A stretch of DNA of 42,683 nucleotides from Azorhizobium sp943369575 (GCA_943369575.1 CALRNP020000018.1:1-42683), one strand, 5' to 3'. Numbered from the stretch's first letter, positions 8,239-16,828 are shown. A program made the numbers and translations. Notes: generated from the letters alone by a model not told the origin.

Positions 8239-8298
8239 GTGGTGATTTCGCCACTTCGCGCTCATCCCCAAGCTGGCAAGGGGGAGAATGCCTCCCCC
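8239..8298 (+). other. Candidate origin of transfer (oriT)
   Basis: Just upstream of the mobilization genes, GTGGTG (8239-8244) and CGCCAC (8249-8254) form a 6-bp hairpin with one wobble pair. CTCATCCCC follows at 8261-8269. A second perfect hairpin, GGGGGAG (8280-8286) and CTCCCCC (8292-8298), lies 3' of it. An inverted repeat followed within about ten bases by a nick-type sequence, next to mobC and the relaxase gene, is the standard oriT layout. The actual nick site cannot be assigned from sequence alone. Confidence 0.4.
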
Positions 8299-8333
8299 GT
8301 TGACCCCCACTCCCGAAAAGAAAGGAGCCGAGC

Positions 8334-8744
8334 ATGGAGCACCACACCATCAGATCGCCCTGCGGGAACCCGTCCGTCTACGTCCGCCTCGATCCGTCGA
8401 TTTTCCACGCCCTCGACGCCACCGCAGCGGATGCTGGGCTTTCGCGTGCGGGTTGGGTCCGCCGCGAGCTCATCCGGGCACTGTCTGCAACCCATGGCGA
8501 TTTCCAGCTTCGCCCCTCGCCTCCGTCTCCGCCGCGGCGACCGGCCGTCATCCCGGCCGCTGATCTCGTCGAGGTCTCCTGCATGGCGGCGGCACTCTCC
8601 CGCACCGGCGGCGCGGTCGTCCAGCTCACGAAGGCGCTCCGCGAAGCCCGCCACGTCGCCCATGCCGACGCGGAAGAAGTCCTCAGGGGTCTCCGCACCG
8701 TCCAGCGCGACGTTGCAGGTCTCGTCGCCCGCCTGGGTGCCTGA
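8334..8744 (+). CDS. MobC-like mobilization accessory protein
   Basis: A 136-residue protein with AAGGAG about ten bases before its ATG. The N-terminal half (VYVRLDPSIFHALDATAADAGLSRAGWVRRELIRAL) has the pattern of a ribbon-helix-helix DNA-binding fold. A proline-rich linker leads to a helical C-terminal segment with heptad-like leucines and valines. Its stop codon overlaps the relaxase start (8744), so the two are translationally coupled. RHH proteins in this position normally bind oriT and help the relaxase form the relaxosome. Assignment rests on context and fold pattern more than on sequence identity. Confidence 0.7.
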   Translation: MEHHTIRSPCGNPSVYVRLDPSIFHALDATAADAGLSRAGWVRRELIRALSATHGDFQLRPSPPSPPRRPAVIPAADLVEVSCMAAALSRTGGAVVQLTKALREARHVAHADAEEVLRGLRTVQRDVAGLVARLGA

Positions 8745-11125
8745 TGATTGCCGGCGCGACCCGCGGAAGTGGCAGCGCGGCCTTGAGCCGTCACCTCCTG
8801 TCCCGGAAGGGTGGACAGGCGGTGCGAATCCTTGAGGCCCGTCACCTTGTGTCCGAAGGTCTGCGCGCCCAGATCGCCGAACTGGTGGCCGCTTCCAGAC
8901 GCGCCAGGACGGACCGACCCGTCCATCACCTTCACGTCGACCCGCCGGAAGGCGCCGATGCCGCCTCGGTCATGAAGGTTTTCGTGACGCATTACGAACG
9001 TGAGTTCGGGCTCGAAGACGTACCAAAATGCGGCGTTGAGCACGTCAAGAACGGCCGCCGCCATTTCCACTGGGTCTACAGTCTGGTGCGGCCCGACGGC
9101 CGGGTGGCCAGCCTTTCCCACGAGTATGCGCGCCGCGAAAAAGTCAGCCGCATGGTTGAGTTCGAATGCGGCTTGGCCATGATCAAAGGCAAGCACAACA
9201 GGGCGGTTGCCGCCGCTCTCAAGGAAGACGACCGACCCGACATCGCTGACGCTATGGGAGCCGCCGGGCTGCTGGGAGGCCGCCGCCAAGTCGCCCCACA
9301 GACTCCGCAGGAGCGCGCCCAGGCCGATCGCACCAGCCTCCCGATTGCAGACGTCCGCGTTGCCGCCCTGGACGCTTGGCGATCGTCGGACTCCGGCCCG
9401 TCCTTCGCCGCAGCGCTCAAGGAACGCGGCTTTCGCCTCGCTCAAGGTGATCGCGGCCCGATCCTGTTCGATCGCGCCGGTGGAACGCACTCGCTCACCC
9501 GAACCTTATCCGCCGCCGCTCGCATCGAGGGCGATCGAATTCCCGCCGCCACCGTCAAGCGGCGGTTGGCCGACTTCCCATTGCGAACCATCAAAGAGGA
9601 AAAGACCGATGACCGATCACCCGGACCAGAGGCAGCATCAGATGCGCATGATCTACGACCAGTCGAAGGGCGCGCACCACACGTCAAAGCAACTCCTACC
9701 TCTCCTGAACCTGTTGGAGCCGCCCGAGGGGCAAGGGAGCCTGGACGAGATCAAGGCCTTGCTGACGACGATCGTCCAGATCCTGGGCCAGCATTCGGAT
9801 GTGCTAACCGAGCTCAAGGCCCGCATCGAACGCGCTGGACCGAGTCCGACCGGGCAGCAATAGCCGCTCTTCGTCGAGCCGACGTTACCGGTATCCGCGC
9901 CCAGGCGGAGACCATCCGCATGCGTCCGATCAGCCATGCTGTCCGTGACCGCGCTGCGGCTCACGCCCTGTCCCGGATCAACGTCAGGGACCTGTCACGT
10001 GTCGCGCATCGAATGCTCTCATCGGCTACCGCCGGCAGGAATTGGCGCCATCCTGAATCCTACGAAGGGATGGATTCAACGATGGCGATCAAGGGGGTTG
10101 GCCCGACATCTGGGCGCAGACAGGATTATAAGACGAAGCTCCTTGAAGGGGTCGTCCCCAGTTTCAACGCCAGTCCCTACTTTGACGACCTTCACATGGT
10201 CAAAGCTGGCGGTGCATCCACGCCTACGCGCATTCTGTTGCGCGATCGGGGGTGGGTTGAAATTGATCGCCGTGCTGGCATCGTCAGAGCCTGGGGCCAG
10301 CCTGGTCGTGCCGACGCTCTTGCCCATGAGCTCGCCGCCGCTGGGGGCTGGGGCTTTGAACGTCTGGAACCGTCAGGCGAGGCCGCCCGAGCAGGTGTCA
10401 CGACTCCGCGCCCCGTTTCCGTGTCACGTCACACGACGGACAATCTGGTCGCTTGGTGGCGCGAGCGCGGATTCGACGCGGTCGCGACACCCGAGGGCGC
10501 ATGGATCGATGCTGGAGGCTCCCATCTCCACGATACCGGCCTCCACGTGGAACTCCACGGCCGCCTGACTCCCGACGCGGCCCGTGCCCTTATCCTGAAA
10601 GCCAACGAAGCGTGGGATGGCAGCGCAGAGTTGTCTGGCCCTTGGTCCCGTCCTGATCGCGATACCCTGTGGCTCGAAGCGCAGCGCGCTGGTGTCGAGC
10701 TCCACAGGTGCAATCCCTCAGATGCCGCCCGCCGGGCATGGGACGAGGAGGTTCGCGCAGCCAGGGCCCACGATGAAGCCATCGGCTTGGTCCGTACCGG
10801 CAGTCGTGAAGCCGAAACCCTGCGTGCCGCCGCGGCCGGTGACGTGGCCGCACTTGGACGATTGAGCCCGGAACTTCGTGCATTCGTCAGTTCGTATCTC
10901 GACGACGAGCAACGTAAGGAACTCGCCGAGGCCGACCCCGCGGACCTCATTCCGGAGCTGCGCCGATTCCGTTCGCTCGGCGCCGATGAGATCGCCATGA
11001 GGCGTCGTCAGCCCGATGTCCAGCAGCCCGACAAGCCTGGGCCGGACGATTTCGAACAGGCCCCAAGGGAGGCGCAGGACAAACCGAAGGACGACAGTCC
11101 CGACATCCCCGATCTCGCGATGTGA
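8744..11125 (+). CDS. Relaxase / mobilization nuclease with C-terminal LPD-like region
   Basis: A 793-residue protein whose first 180 residues form the relaxase domain. RPVHHLHVDPPEG is followed by GVEHVKNGRRHFHWVYSLV, providing the histidine cluster that binds the catalytic metal. It would nick oriT and stay attached to the transferred strand. Residues about 285-380 are a low-complexity linker rich in P, A, G, D and R, exactly where a second frame (9609-9863) encodes another protein. The C-terminal half contains RDRGWVEIDRRAGIVRAWG and a DALAHELAAAGGWGFERL segment, resembling LPD7-type polyvalent-protein domains common in relaxases. The tail is acidic and proline-rich. Its catalytic tyrosine cannot be assigned confidently. 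Its stop overlaps the GTG of the next gene. Confidence 0.85.
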   Translation: MIAGATRGSGSAALSRHLLSRKGGQAVRILEARHLVSEGLRAQIAELVAASRRARTDRPVHHLHVDPPEGADAASVMKVFVTHYEREFGLEDVPKCGVEHVKNGRRHFHWVYSLVRPDGRVASLSHEYARREKVSRMVEFECGLAMIKGKHNRAVAAALKEDDRPDIADAMGAAGLLGGRRQVAPQTPQERAQADRTSLPIADVRVAALDAWRSSDSGPSFAAALKERGFRLAQGDRGPILFDRAGGTHSLTRTLSAAARIEGDRIPAATVKRRLADFPLRTIKEEKTDDRSPGPEAASDAHDLRPVEGRAPHVKATPTSPEPVGAARGAREPGRDQGLADDDRPDPGPAFGCANRAQGPHRTRWTESDRAAIAALRRADVTGIRAQAETIRMRPISHAVRDRAAAHALSRINVRDLSRVAHRMLSSATAGRNWRHPESYEGMDSTMAIKGVGPTSGRRQDYKTKLLEGVVPSFNASPYFDDLHMVKAGGASTPTRILLRDRGWVEIDRRAGIVRAWGQPGRADALAHELAAAGGWGFERLEPSGEAARAGVTTPRPVSVSRHTTDNLVAWWRERGFDAVATPEGAWIDAGGSHLHDTGLHVELHGRLTPDAARALILKANEAWDGSAELSGPWSRPDRDTLWLEAQRAGVELHRCNPSDAARRAWDEEVRAARAHDEAIGLVRTGSREAETLRAAAAGDVAALGRLSPELRAFVSSYLDDEQRKELAEADPADLIPELRRFRSLGADEIAMRRRQPDVQQPDKPGPDDFEQAPREAQDKPKDDSPDIPDLAM
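9609..9863 (+). CDS. Small protein encoded out of frame inside the relaxase gene
   Basis: An 84-codon frame lies wholly within the relaxase gene in another frame. AGAGGA precedes its ATG by eight bases. The product is acidic and helical, with LNLLEPPEGQGSLDEIKAL and a heptad-like ILGQHSDVLTELKARIE coiled-coil region. It reads like a real protein, whereas the relaxase frame over the same bases is low-complexity linker, which is the signature of overprinting. By analogy with the known mobB-in-mobA overlap of RSF1010-type plasmids, it may be a mobilization accessory factor. I do not recognise a family, so that role is inference from location. Confidence 0.6.
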   Translation: MTDHPDQRQHQMRMIYDQSKGAHHTSKQLLPLLNLLEPPEGQGSLDEIKALLTTIVQILGQHSDVLTELKARIERAGPSPTGQQ

Positions 11126-11571
11126 CAATGCGCGACCCCGATGTCAGCCGACTACGGCGATACGTGAACCGCCGCGCCCGCGGCGATGTCCATAACGAAT
11201 ATGTCCGTTACGATCCTGGCATCGGCGCCTGGCTCCTGTGCGACCAGCGGACCGCCCGGGCGCACGAGCGTTGGCGACGGATCCGACACCGGGGGCAGCC
11301 CTGGTGCCCGGTCCTTGGACTGGATGCAACCATCGCCAGGGACACCGCTTTGCAGGCGTTCTTCGAGACCATCATCGTCGACGAATGGCGTCGCATTGAG
11401 CTTGCGGTCCGTCGCCGCCCAACGCGATGTCTGCGGGAATGGCGAGATAAGGGGAACCGTCTCATCCTGGTTGCACGGGCTGCCGCCGAAGGAAAGCGCG
11501 TGCCAGGCAAGATGGCGGGATGGCCCTCGAAGCGCGGCATCGGCACGCGCTCTCTGATGCCGGTGCGCTGA
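11122..11571 (+). CDS. Hypothetical protein coupled to the relaxase gene
   Basis: A 149-residue basic protein rich in arginine and tryptophan. Its GTG start overlaps the relaxase TGA (GTGA); an ATG lies two codons further on. Recognisable features are limited to RYVNRRARGDVHNEYVRYD near the N-terminus and an arginine-rich C-terminus suggesting nucleic-acid binding. The tight coupling implies a role in mobilization or in cargo expression with the mob genes. No family recognised. Confidence 0.55.
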   Translation: MTMRDPDVSRLRRYVNRRARGDVHNEYVRYDPGIGAWLLCDQRTARAHERWRRIRHRGQPWCPVLGLDATIARDTALQAFFETIIVDEWRRIELAVRRRPTRCLREWRDKGNRLILVARAAAEGKRVPGKMAGWPSKRGIGTRSLMPVR

Positions 11572-11904
11572 TTGCGCCGTTCCAGGCGGAACATCCACGT
11601 CATCCGATCCGCTCTCTCCGCGAACGGCAATCGGTTGATGGCCGCGGCCGCCGGAAGCAGTATTGTCCACGAACGACTGTCGGACTGGTCAGGGCAGCGC
11701 GGATGGGATGCTCGCGCCCTCTTGGAGCAATGTTGGTGGCATCTAGATTCGCGTGATGGGTCATTCCTGCCGATGCGAAGCCGCCGCTGTAGGATCGGAA
11801 TTCGATGGCAATTTCGTAGCCTGAGCCGGACATGGGGCATTCCCAACCATCGAATGCGAACCATCATGTTCGCGCCTCGGCTAAGAATGGTCGTCGTACA
11901 TTAG
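11572..11904 (+). CDS. Possible small protein directly after the 11122 gene (doubtful)
   Basis: A frame starting with TTG immediately after the preceding stop encodes up to 110 residues, including GNRLMAAAAGSSIVHERLSDWSGQRGWD region text that looks protein-like in its first 65 residues. The remainder is arginine-rich and less convincing. Stop-to-start contiguity favours coupling, but the TTG has no clear ribosome binding site. The rest of 11905-11938 is spacer before the convergent protease gene. Confidence 0.3.
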   Translation: MRRSRRNIHVIRSALSANGNRLMAAAAGSSIVHERLSDWSGQRGWDARALLEQCWWHLDSRDGSFLPMRSRRCRIGIRWQFRSLSRTWGIPNHRMRTIMFAPRLRMVVVH

Positions 11905-11938
11905 GCCCAGGAATAATCGCGCCACACCGGAACCCTCC

Positions 11939-12703
11939 TCAGGTGTCCTGCATGCCACCCACTATGATCTCGCGGATGAGCGAGCCATCCCAAACGAGCC
12001 CTATCTGGGCCTCGTTCGGATGATCGGTGGGCACGCGCCCAGAATATACACCGAGGAAGCGGTTCATCGGCTGCCCCAGGTGCGCAACGATGCCTGGGAC
12101 TGTCATGTGATTGGTCCAGCTTCGACGGATGACAGGCGAGCCAGACATGCCAGGACGAGAGGCTGTGTCGACAAGCATGTAATCCGTCGTTATCCGGACG
12201 ATTTCTGGTTCCGACGCGATACTGCCTCGCTTCCATACGGGAAGGCCAGGCGGGCCGATTTTGAACGGATATCCCAAGATGAAGACATCCATCCCTATCT
12301 CTACACGGAGATCGTCCTTCGCGAGCTCGTTGATCGGGTACATCGTCATCGGAAGCGATGGTTCCGATAAAGGCAACACGACGATGTCGACTCGTTTTCC
12401 ACCAGGATAAGCCAGCCAAAGTGGCTTTCCATCGTCGTCCAGAATGTGGAGATCCCATCGACGCTTGTCGAATATCCCAGTCTCCACGGTGAACATGGTG
12501 CTGATGCGGTTGGGTATGCCGCCCATCTCATGTAGGCATTTTCCATTGAAAAAATCGCGCCCGGACAGAACGTGCCAATTCGTCACGAGATAATTCCGGT
12601 TTGCCTCGCGCCATACGAACCCGGTCCCTTGACCGAGCCACGTTTCATCAAAGAATAGCTCGATCGGAACGGTCACCAATGAGAACTGATCCAGCGTCGT
12701 CAT
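11939..12703 (-). CDS. Trypsin-like serine protease
   Basis: A chymotrypsin-fold (S1/S1C-like) protease of about 254 residues from the ATG at 12703; an upstream GTG at 12772 would add 23 residues. The catalytic triad is visible. GTGFVW leads to NYLVTNWHVLSG with the histidine, KRVDIVVLPL gives the aspartate, and SRPGMSGSPVI gives the serine in the GxSGSP context. I see no signal peptide, so it is probably cytoplasmic, unlike the periplasmic DegP group. Cytoplasmic trypsin-like domains occur in bacterial conflict systems, where a sensor activates them. It diverges from the TIR gene at 13035 across a 331-bp spacer, so the two may share regulation. Confidence 0.8.
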   Translation of the reverse strand: MTTLDQFSLVTVPIELFFDETWLGQGTGFVWREANRNYLVTNWHVLSGRDFFNGKCLHEMGGIPNRISTMFTVETGIFDKRRWDLHILDDDGKPLWLAYPGGKRVDIVVLPLSEPSLPMTMYPINELAKDDLRVEIGMDVFILGYPFKIGPPGLPVWKRGSIASEPEIVRITTDYMLVDTASRPGMSGSPVIRRSWTNHMTVPGIVAHLGQPMNRFLGVYSGRVPTDHPNEAQIGLVWDGSLIREIIVGGMQDT

Positions 12704-13034
12704 GTGCCGCCCCACGCTTTGAGATGGTCCTCGATCGTCGAGCATTTGGGATGGCGCATTAACTATGAACACCAGGCTGATGCGGTCAGACCGAGGGACC
12801 GTTGCTCCTGGGTCCCATTAGACTGAGAACGTTCCCACAGAGCTAGCGGAGCTAGGTTCCGAGGCGCGCCAATGTTCAATGTCACGCCCAATGAAATTGC
12901 TCAACTGACTAATGTCGAGCATCACATTGTGTATTCTTTTTAACCAACCCAAATTCACCTATTGCCTTGATCGAAGCCGGTAATGTGCCACATTCCAGCC
13001 TTGGCGGCGTTCGGTCGCCACGAGGTGGAGACTA
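12704..13034. other. Divergent promoter region between protease and TIR genes
   Basis: No gene is supported here. The right part (about 12890-12960) is AT-rich and is the likely site of promoters for one or both divergent genes. I could not pick out a convincing -35/-10 pair or an operator palindrome. Confidence 0.4.
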
Positions 13035-13940
13035 ATGTCGACAACCGCTCTGTCCTCTGAGATCTCGCGTCTGACACGCGACATCGCCGATCTCCAGAAG
13101 AAACGCGGCGATGTGGCGCGGAAGCGTGGCGATGTCATGGCGAAAGTCGACAGGGCCCATCGAGCGATGGCATCCGCCAAAGATCTCCGCAAAGCCGCCG
13201 ACCAAGCAAAGGCTTTGTCGGGGCTCCAGAATGAACTGTCGCGTATCGAAGGTGCAGATGCCGACCTGTTGCGTAAGCTAGCCGACAAGGAAAAATCTCT
13301 CAGCGATAGGCGCGCCCGGCTGGCAAAAGAAGAGGCCGGCCAGGCCAAGCGTCTGCGCGAGGAGAACAACCGAGAGCTCGATCGACAGCGCCGTGCCGCA
13401 GATGACCTCCGGCGTGCCATCTCGTCCACGTCGCGCTCGATCACCACGGCCGGCTCGGCCGGGTTCGAGAAGGCGACTACGGAGGAGCCCGACTACGACT
13501 TCTTCATCTCGCATGCGTCGGAAGACAAGGATGAGGTGGCACGCCCGCTTGCGGAGGCGCTCGGCGCGTTGGGGTGCGAGGTCTGGTACGACGAGTTGAC
13601 TTTGAAGGTCGGGGACAGCTTGCGACGTTCCATTGATAAGGGCATCGCCCGCTCTCGTTTCGGTGTGGTGGTGCTATCGGAGACCTTCTTCAAGAAGGAT
13701 TGGACACAACGCGAGTTGGACGGGCTGACGCAACAGGAAATAGCCGGCGAGAACCGCATCCTGCCACTCTGGCATAGGGTGACTGCCACCGAAGTCAGAA
13801 AGTTCAGCCCCTCGCTTGCCGATAAGGTCGCTCTGAGCACCGCCACGAAAACCATTGATGAGATTGCTAGCCTACTGAAGAGCTTGATCGGAGCCGCTAC
13901 TTCGCAATCGGTCCTCAAAGACACTGCACCAGAGACGTAG
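13035..13940 (+). CDS. Coiled-coil TIR-domain protein
   Basis: A 301-residue protein in two parts. Residues 5-130 are a long coiled coil rich in K, R, E, D and A (RDIADLQKKRGDVARKRGDV and onward). A short linker leads to a TIR domain at about 153-290. It begins YDFFISHASEDKDEVARPLAEAL and continues EVWYDELTLKVGDSLRRSIDKGI, with Glu187 of WYDE at the position expected for the NAD-cleaving glutamate of bacterial TIR enzymes. VVVLSETFFKKDWTQRELDGL follows. Such proteins typically deplete NAD or make a signalling nucleotide when oligomerised; the coiled coil would supply assembly. There is no Thoeris ThsA-like partner here. Its neighbours are a protease and a GHKL ATPase-nuclease. Confidence 0.88.
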   Translation: MSTTALSSEISRLTRDIADLQKKRGDVARKRGDVMAKVDRAHRAMASAKDLRKAADQAKALSGLQNELSRIEGADADLLRKLADKEKSLSDRRARLAKEEAGQAKRLREENNRELDRQRRAADDLRRAISSTSRSITTAGSAGFEKATTEEPDYDFFISHASEDKDEVARPLAEALGALGCEVWYDELTLKVGDSLRRSIDKGIARSRFGVVVLSETFFKKDWTQRELDGLTQQEIAGENRILPLWHRVTATEVRKFSPSLADKVALSTATKTIDEIASLLKSLIGAATSQSVLKDTAPET

Positions 13941-14094
13941 CGTTAATTCAGCGCCATCCATTGGCTGGATAGAGCCAGGAAACGAACATCGGCGATTCGC
14001 CAAAAGTGCTTCTGTCCCCAGCCCTACGCTAGTCGAAACCCGATTTGAGGTGTTTGGCTGGCGGCCAATCTGGCGACAGATAGGCTTGGAAGGC

Positions 14095-16044
14095 CTAGGA
14101 TGCCCTAGTAGGTTCGACCTCTGGAACGAGGTCCAAGATGGTCTGCGTACCTTTTGTCGGCTCCAGATATGCCTCAGTATCAAGGCCGAGGGCCTTCAGG
14201 AAGGGAGCGTCCCGCAGTTTATCGCGTAGGCCCAGCATCCGCTTCTCGGCACGGCGGATGAAGACGTTGTAGGTCATCGGAATGATCCGAACCCGTTCGC
14301 TCCAGTCCGTGCGTTCGCCGGTCTCTGTCGGGTCGACCCGTGAGCCCAGAATATAGCAAGTAACGGTGGAGGCCTCGGTGACTAAGCCTTTGTTGACCAA
14401 CTCTTTCACATAGCGCCAGGGCTGCTCCTTCTCATTGGAGCCGATGATCACCCCGACCTTTTTGATCTCGGCGATCACTAGGCGCGAGACACCGGCGACA
14501 TCGTGGCCCAGATCATGGGAGTCACGGCTGTAAAAGCCAGCGCTGCCGTCCGGCAGCATCGCGAAATCCGGCCGCTGTTTTGAGCCGGGCACATCCTTGC
14601 CAAAGATCGTCCGGATCACCTCGGACATGCCTCGATTGCTGGTAAACTCCAGGCTTTCAAACTCGGGTCCGAACACCCAGAGGCTCCGCTCGAACAGTGG
14701 CTGCAGGTCGCCGACCTCGGCGAGGCTTTCGTCCCGCAGTTTCTGGTCAAGCTCCTCAATGAGCTTCAGCCGGCTTTGCACCTCATCAAGTGCGATCTTG
14801 GCGGTGCGCACCGTCCAGTTGTTCAGGAGGCTGTGCAGCTCATCAAGGTCGCCCGGCTTCATGGCGTGTAGCTGCTGTATCAGTCCGTACTTCGAGTACG
14901 CCAGTTCGAGCTTTGCCAGGATGCCCGCGACCTGCCCGAGCTCGTCGGCAGAGATGCTAGGACAGGTGTCTACAACCGCATCGACGAAGTCGTTCCACCG
15001 GTCCCGGCTAGCCGGGGCCAAGCGCGCGACAGCGCCGCTCAGGTTGTCCCGGATTGCCGCCTTTGTCTCGCTACGGCGCTCAGCCGTAAACCCAGTCAAA
15101 AACTCGCGGATCTTTGCGAATACTGCTTCCCGCGTCGCCAGCCAAGCCGGGTTGCGGGGATCGAAGTCGGACCAATCCGGCAAGGTTGCCGCGGCCTCGG
15201 CCAGGAAGTCGGCGCGCGCGATGAACTGGAATCGCTTCGCCTCATTGGTGCGGCCATCGAGCTCGAAGCCAGTCCATCCGGGTCGTCCGACCAATCGGTT
15301 GTCGACCCACCAGGCGATCCCATGTTGGCGGGTCGTCCTGTCCGCCTTCTGGGTGTCGATCACGACAAGCTTGGCCACGCCGAATCCGACGATCTCGACC
15401 TCCAACTCGCGGATCTTGCCGGCTGGCACGTCCTCAAAGGTGACCGTGGTTCCGTCGACTATGACCTGGAAATTTGGGTCGGCCAGAAAGCGGGTGCCAA
15501 TGACTTCGCGCACCTCTTGCGCCGTCATGTTGACACCAGTCCCGTTGGGCGCGGAAATCTCCGTGCCATGGCCCAAGATTTCGTCGCGTTCTCCGACTAG
15601 CTTCATGTCGAAGGGGACGTTGATGCCGCGCTGGACCTCGTAGGTGGCTTCGTAGCCATCGCGCCAAGTTCGCACGACGTAGGGGTCGCCGAAGCGAAAC
15701 GCGGCATGGCGACCCTTGCCATTGCGGCCATAGGACCGGCGAGGCCCGAACTCCTTCAACCCCTCCGGCGGGGTCGCCGTAGCGCCCTCCTCGGTCAGCT
15801 TGTTGTAGTCCAGGGTTCGCCAGCGGCGCTCGAACTGCGCCTTGGACATGCCCTTGCCGTTGTCGCTGATCGAGAAGACTTGCTCGTTTCCTCGTTCGGC
15901 CCAACGGATATCGACCCGCGTCGCCCAGGCATCCCAGGCATTGGCGACGAGCTCGACGATGGCGATTTCCGGATCGCGGATAATTTCGCCGGCATGCCGT
16001 TCAAGAAAGCGCTCGTCGAACAGTGCGCCCTGAGACTCAGCCAT
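14095..16044 (-). CDS. GHKL ATPase with a C-terminal PD-(D/E)XK-like nuclease domain
   Basis: A 649-residue protein. The N-terminal GHKL (Hsp90/MutL/MORC-type) ATPase shows the N box IVELVANAWDA with Glu31 and Asn35, the SISDNGKGM box at 59-66, and SYGRNGKGRHAAFRFGD at about 104-120. A middle region (200-430) contains beta-rich and helical parts. The last 170 residues include RPDFAM (Asp493) and RLVIAEIKKVGVIIG (Glu526, Lys528), the D...ExK layout of PD-(D/E)XK nucleases and reminiscent of Shedu-type DUF4263 domains. ATP-driven dimer closure could gate cleavage. It converges on the TIR gene and lies alone on the minus strand. The ATPase call is firm; the nuclease call is by motif. Confidence 0.82.
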   Translation of the reverse strand: MAESQGALFDERFLERHAGEIIRDPEIAIVELVANAWDAWATRVDIRWAERGNEQVFSISDNGKGMSKAQFERRWRTLDYNKLTEEGATATPPEGLKEFGPRRSYGRNGKGRHAAFRFGDPYVVRTWRDGYEATYEVQRGINVPFDMKLVGERDEILGHGTEISAPNGTGVNMTAQEVREVIGTRFLADPNFQVIVDGTTVTFEDVPAGKIRELEVEIVGFGVAKLVVIDTQKADRTTRQHGIAWWVDNRLVGRPGWTGFELDGRTNEAKRFQFIARADFLAEAAATLPDWSDFDPRNPAWLATREAVFAKIREFLTGFTAERRSETKAAIRDNLSGAVARLAPASRDRWNDFVDAVVDTCPSISADELGQVAGILAKLELAYSKYGLIQQLHAMKPGDLDELHSLLNNWTVRTAKIALDEVQSRLKLIEELDQKLRDESLAEVGDLQPLFERSLWVFGPEFESLEFTSNRGMSEVIRTIFGKDVPGSKQRPDFAMLPDGSAGFYSRDSHDLGHDVAGVSRLVIAEIKKVGVIIGSNEKEQPWRYVKELVNKGLVTEASTVTCYILGSRVDPTETGERTDWSERVRIIPMTYNVFIRRAEKRMLGLRDKLRDAPFLKALGLDTEAYLEPTKGTQTILDLVPEVEPTRAS

Positions 16045-16237
16045 TGCGTCCCCTCGCTACCGCAAGTAGTACGGCGTCCCACGTGAGTGCAGGGTAGTCA
16101 AGGTCGTCGGGCGTCATTGTCGGCGATGCCGAGCATCATATCGCTGCTGAGCGCGCGATCCCACGCCGTTACGGATGTTGTCGCCTTCGCCAGGACTCGC
16201 CCATCGTGATGGCCCGCCGTCGGCCCTTCCTTCCCGA

Positions 16238-16411
16238 TCATCGAGCTAGGAGGATGTAAGCGATGGTTCCCGCAACAACTATGACGACTGTCATGCGAAT
16301 GGCTAGAGTGCCGTACCACTGCATGCGTGCCACTAAGGGGAGTGAGCGGAGCCACGCCCTATGGTCTGATTTGCGAGCATCTTCATAACGTTGATTGACC
16401 CGCCATCCCAT
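16238..16411 (-). CDS. Small membrane protein
   Basis: A frame of up to 80 codons (from 16480); the internal ATG at 16411 gives a 57-residue product beginning MGWRVNQRYEDARKSDHRAW. The C-terminus is a clear transmembrane segment, MTVVIVVAGTIAYILLAR, preceded by a basic and polar domain, so it is probably tail-anchored. No family recognised. It sits upstream of the GHKL gene on the same strand, separated by about 190 bases. Confidence 0.45.
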   Translation of the reverse strand: MGWRVNQRYEDARKSDHRAWLRSLPLVARMQWYGTLAIRMTVVIVVAGTIAYILLAR

Positions 16412-16645
16412 CAGAACCTCGAAGATCAATAGATTGCAACGTGGAGCGCTGTCGAAACCCCGAGCATCCGAGGCGCCCACTTAATCCTGGGTGTGGAGCA
16501 GTTCTCGAAGAGGCATGCTCAGGCATCCTAAGATGCTCACGGCGCCCGATGTCGCGGCATGGCAGGTGCTCGTGACCGCGGTGCCACGATGTTATCTTCA
16601 TGCGAACTCTGGCGGTGGCGTTGATAGTAACGAGACGAGGCGGTA

Positions 16646-16810
16646 ATGGAAGACATTGAGGATTACGAGAAATCCATGCCGCGCGAGCCGGAGGAAATCG
16701 AGACGCAGGAACTCGATCACGCCCTGCGCGCATTGAAGCTGCTCCTGGATGTCGCAGTCAATTGCACTGCCGCCATGAGTGTCTCGTCGGCGGCAGTCGT
16801 TTTATGGTGA
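16646..16810 (+). CDS. Short acidic protein with a hydrophobic tail
   Basis: A 54-codon gene with GACGAGG about five bases before the ATG. It begins MEDIEDYEKSMPREPEEIET, a strongly acidic segment, followed by HALRALKLLLDVAVNCTAA and a small hydrophobic end (SAAVVLW). Amino-acid use looks like a real small protein, but there is no family match. It converges with the AT-rich gene at 16829, only 18 bases away. Confidence 0.45.
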   Translation: MEDIEDYEKSMPREPEEIETQELDHALRALKLLLDVAVNCTAAMSVSSAAVVLW

Positions 16811-16828
16811 AGTCATAGTTTAGAAAAA

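Noticed and set aside
13035..16044. Thoeris system
   Set aside because: Only a TIR protein with a coiled coil is present; there is no SLOG/SIR2-containing partner that would make it Thoeris.
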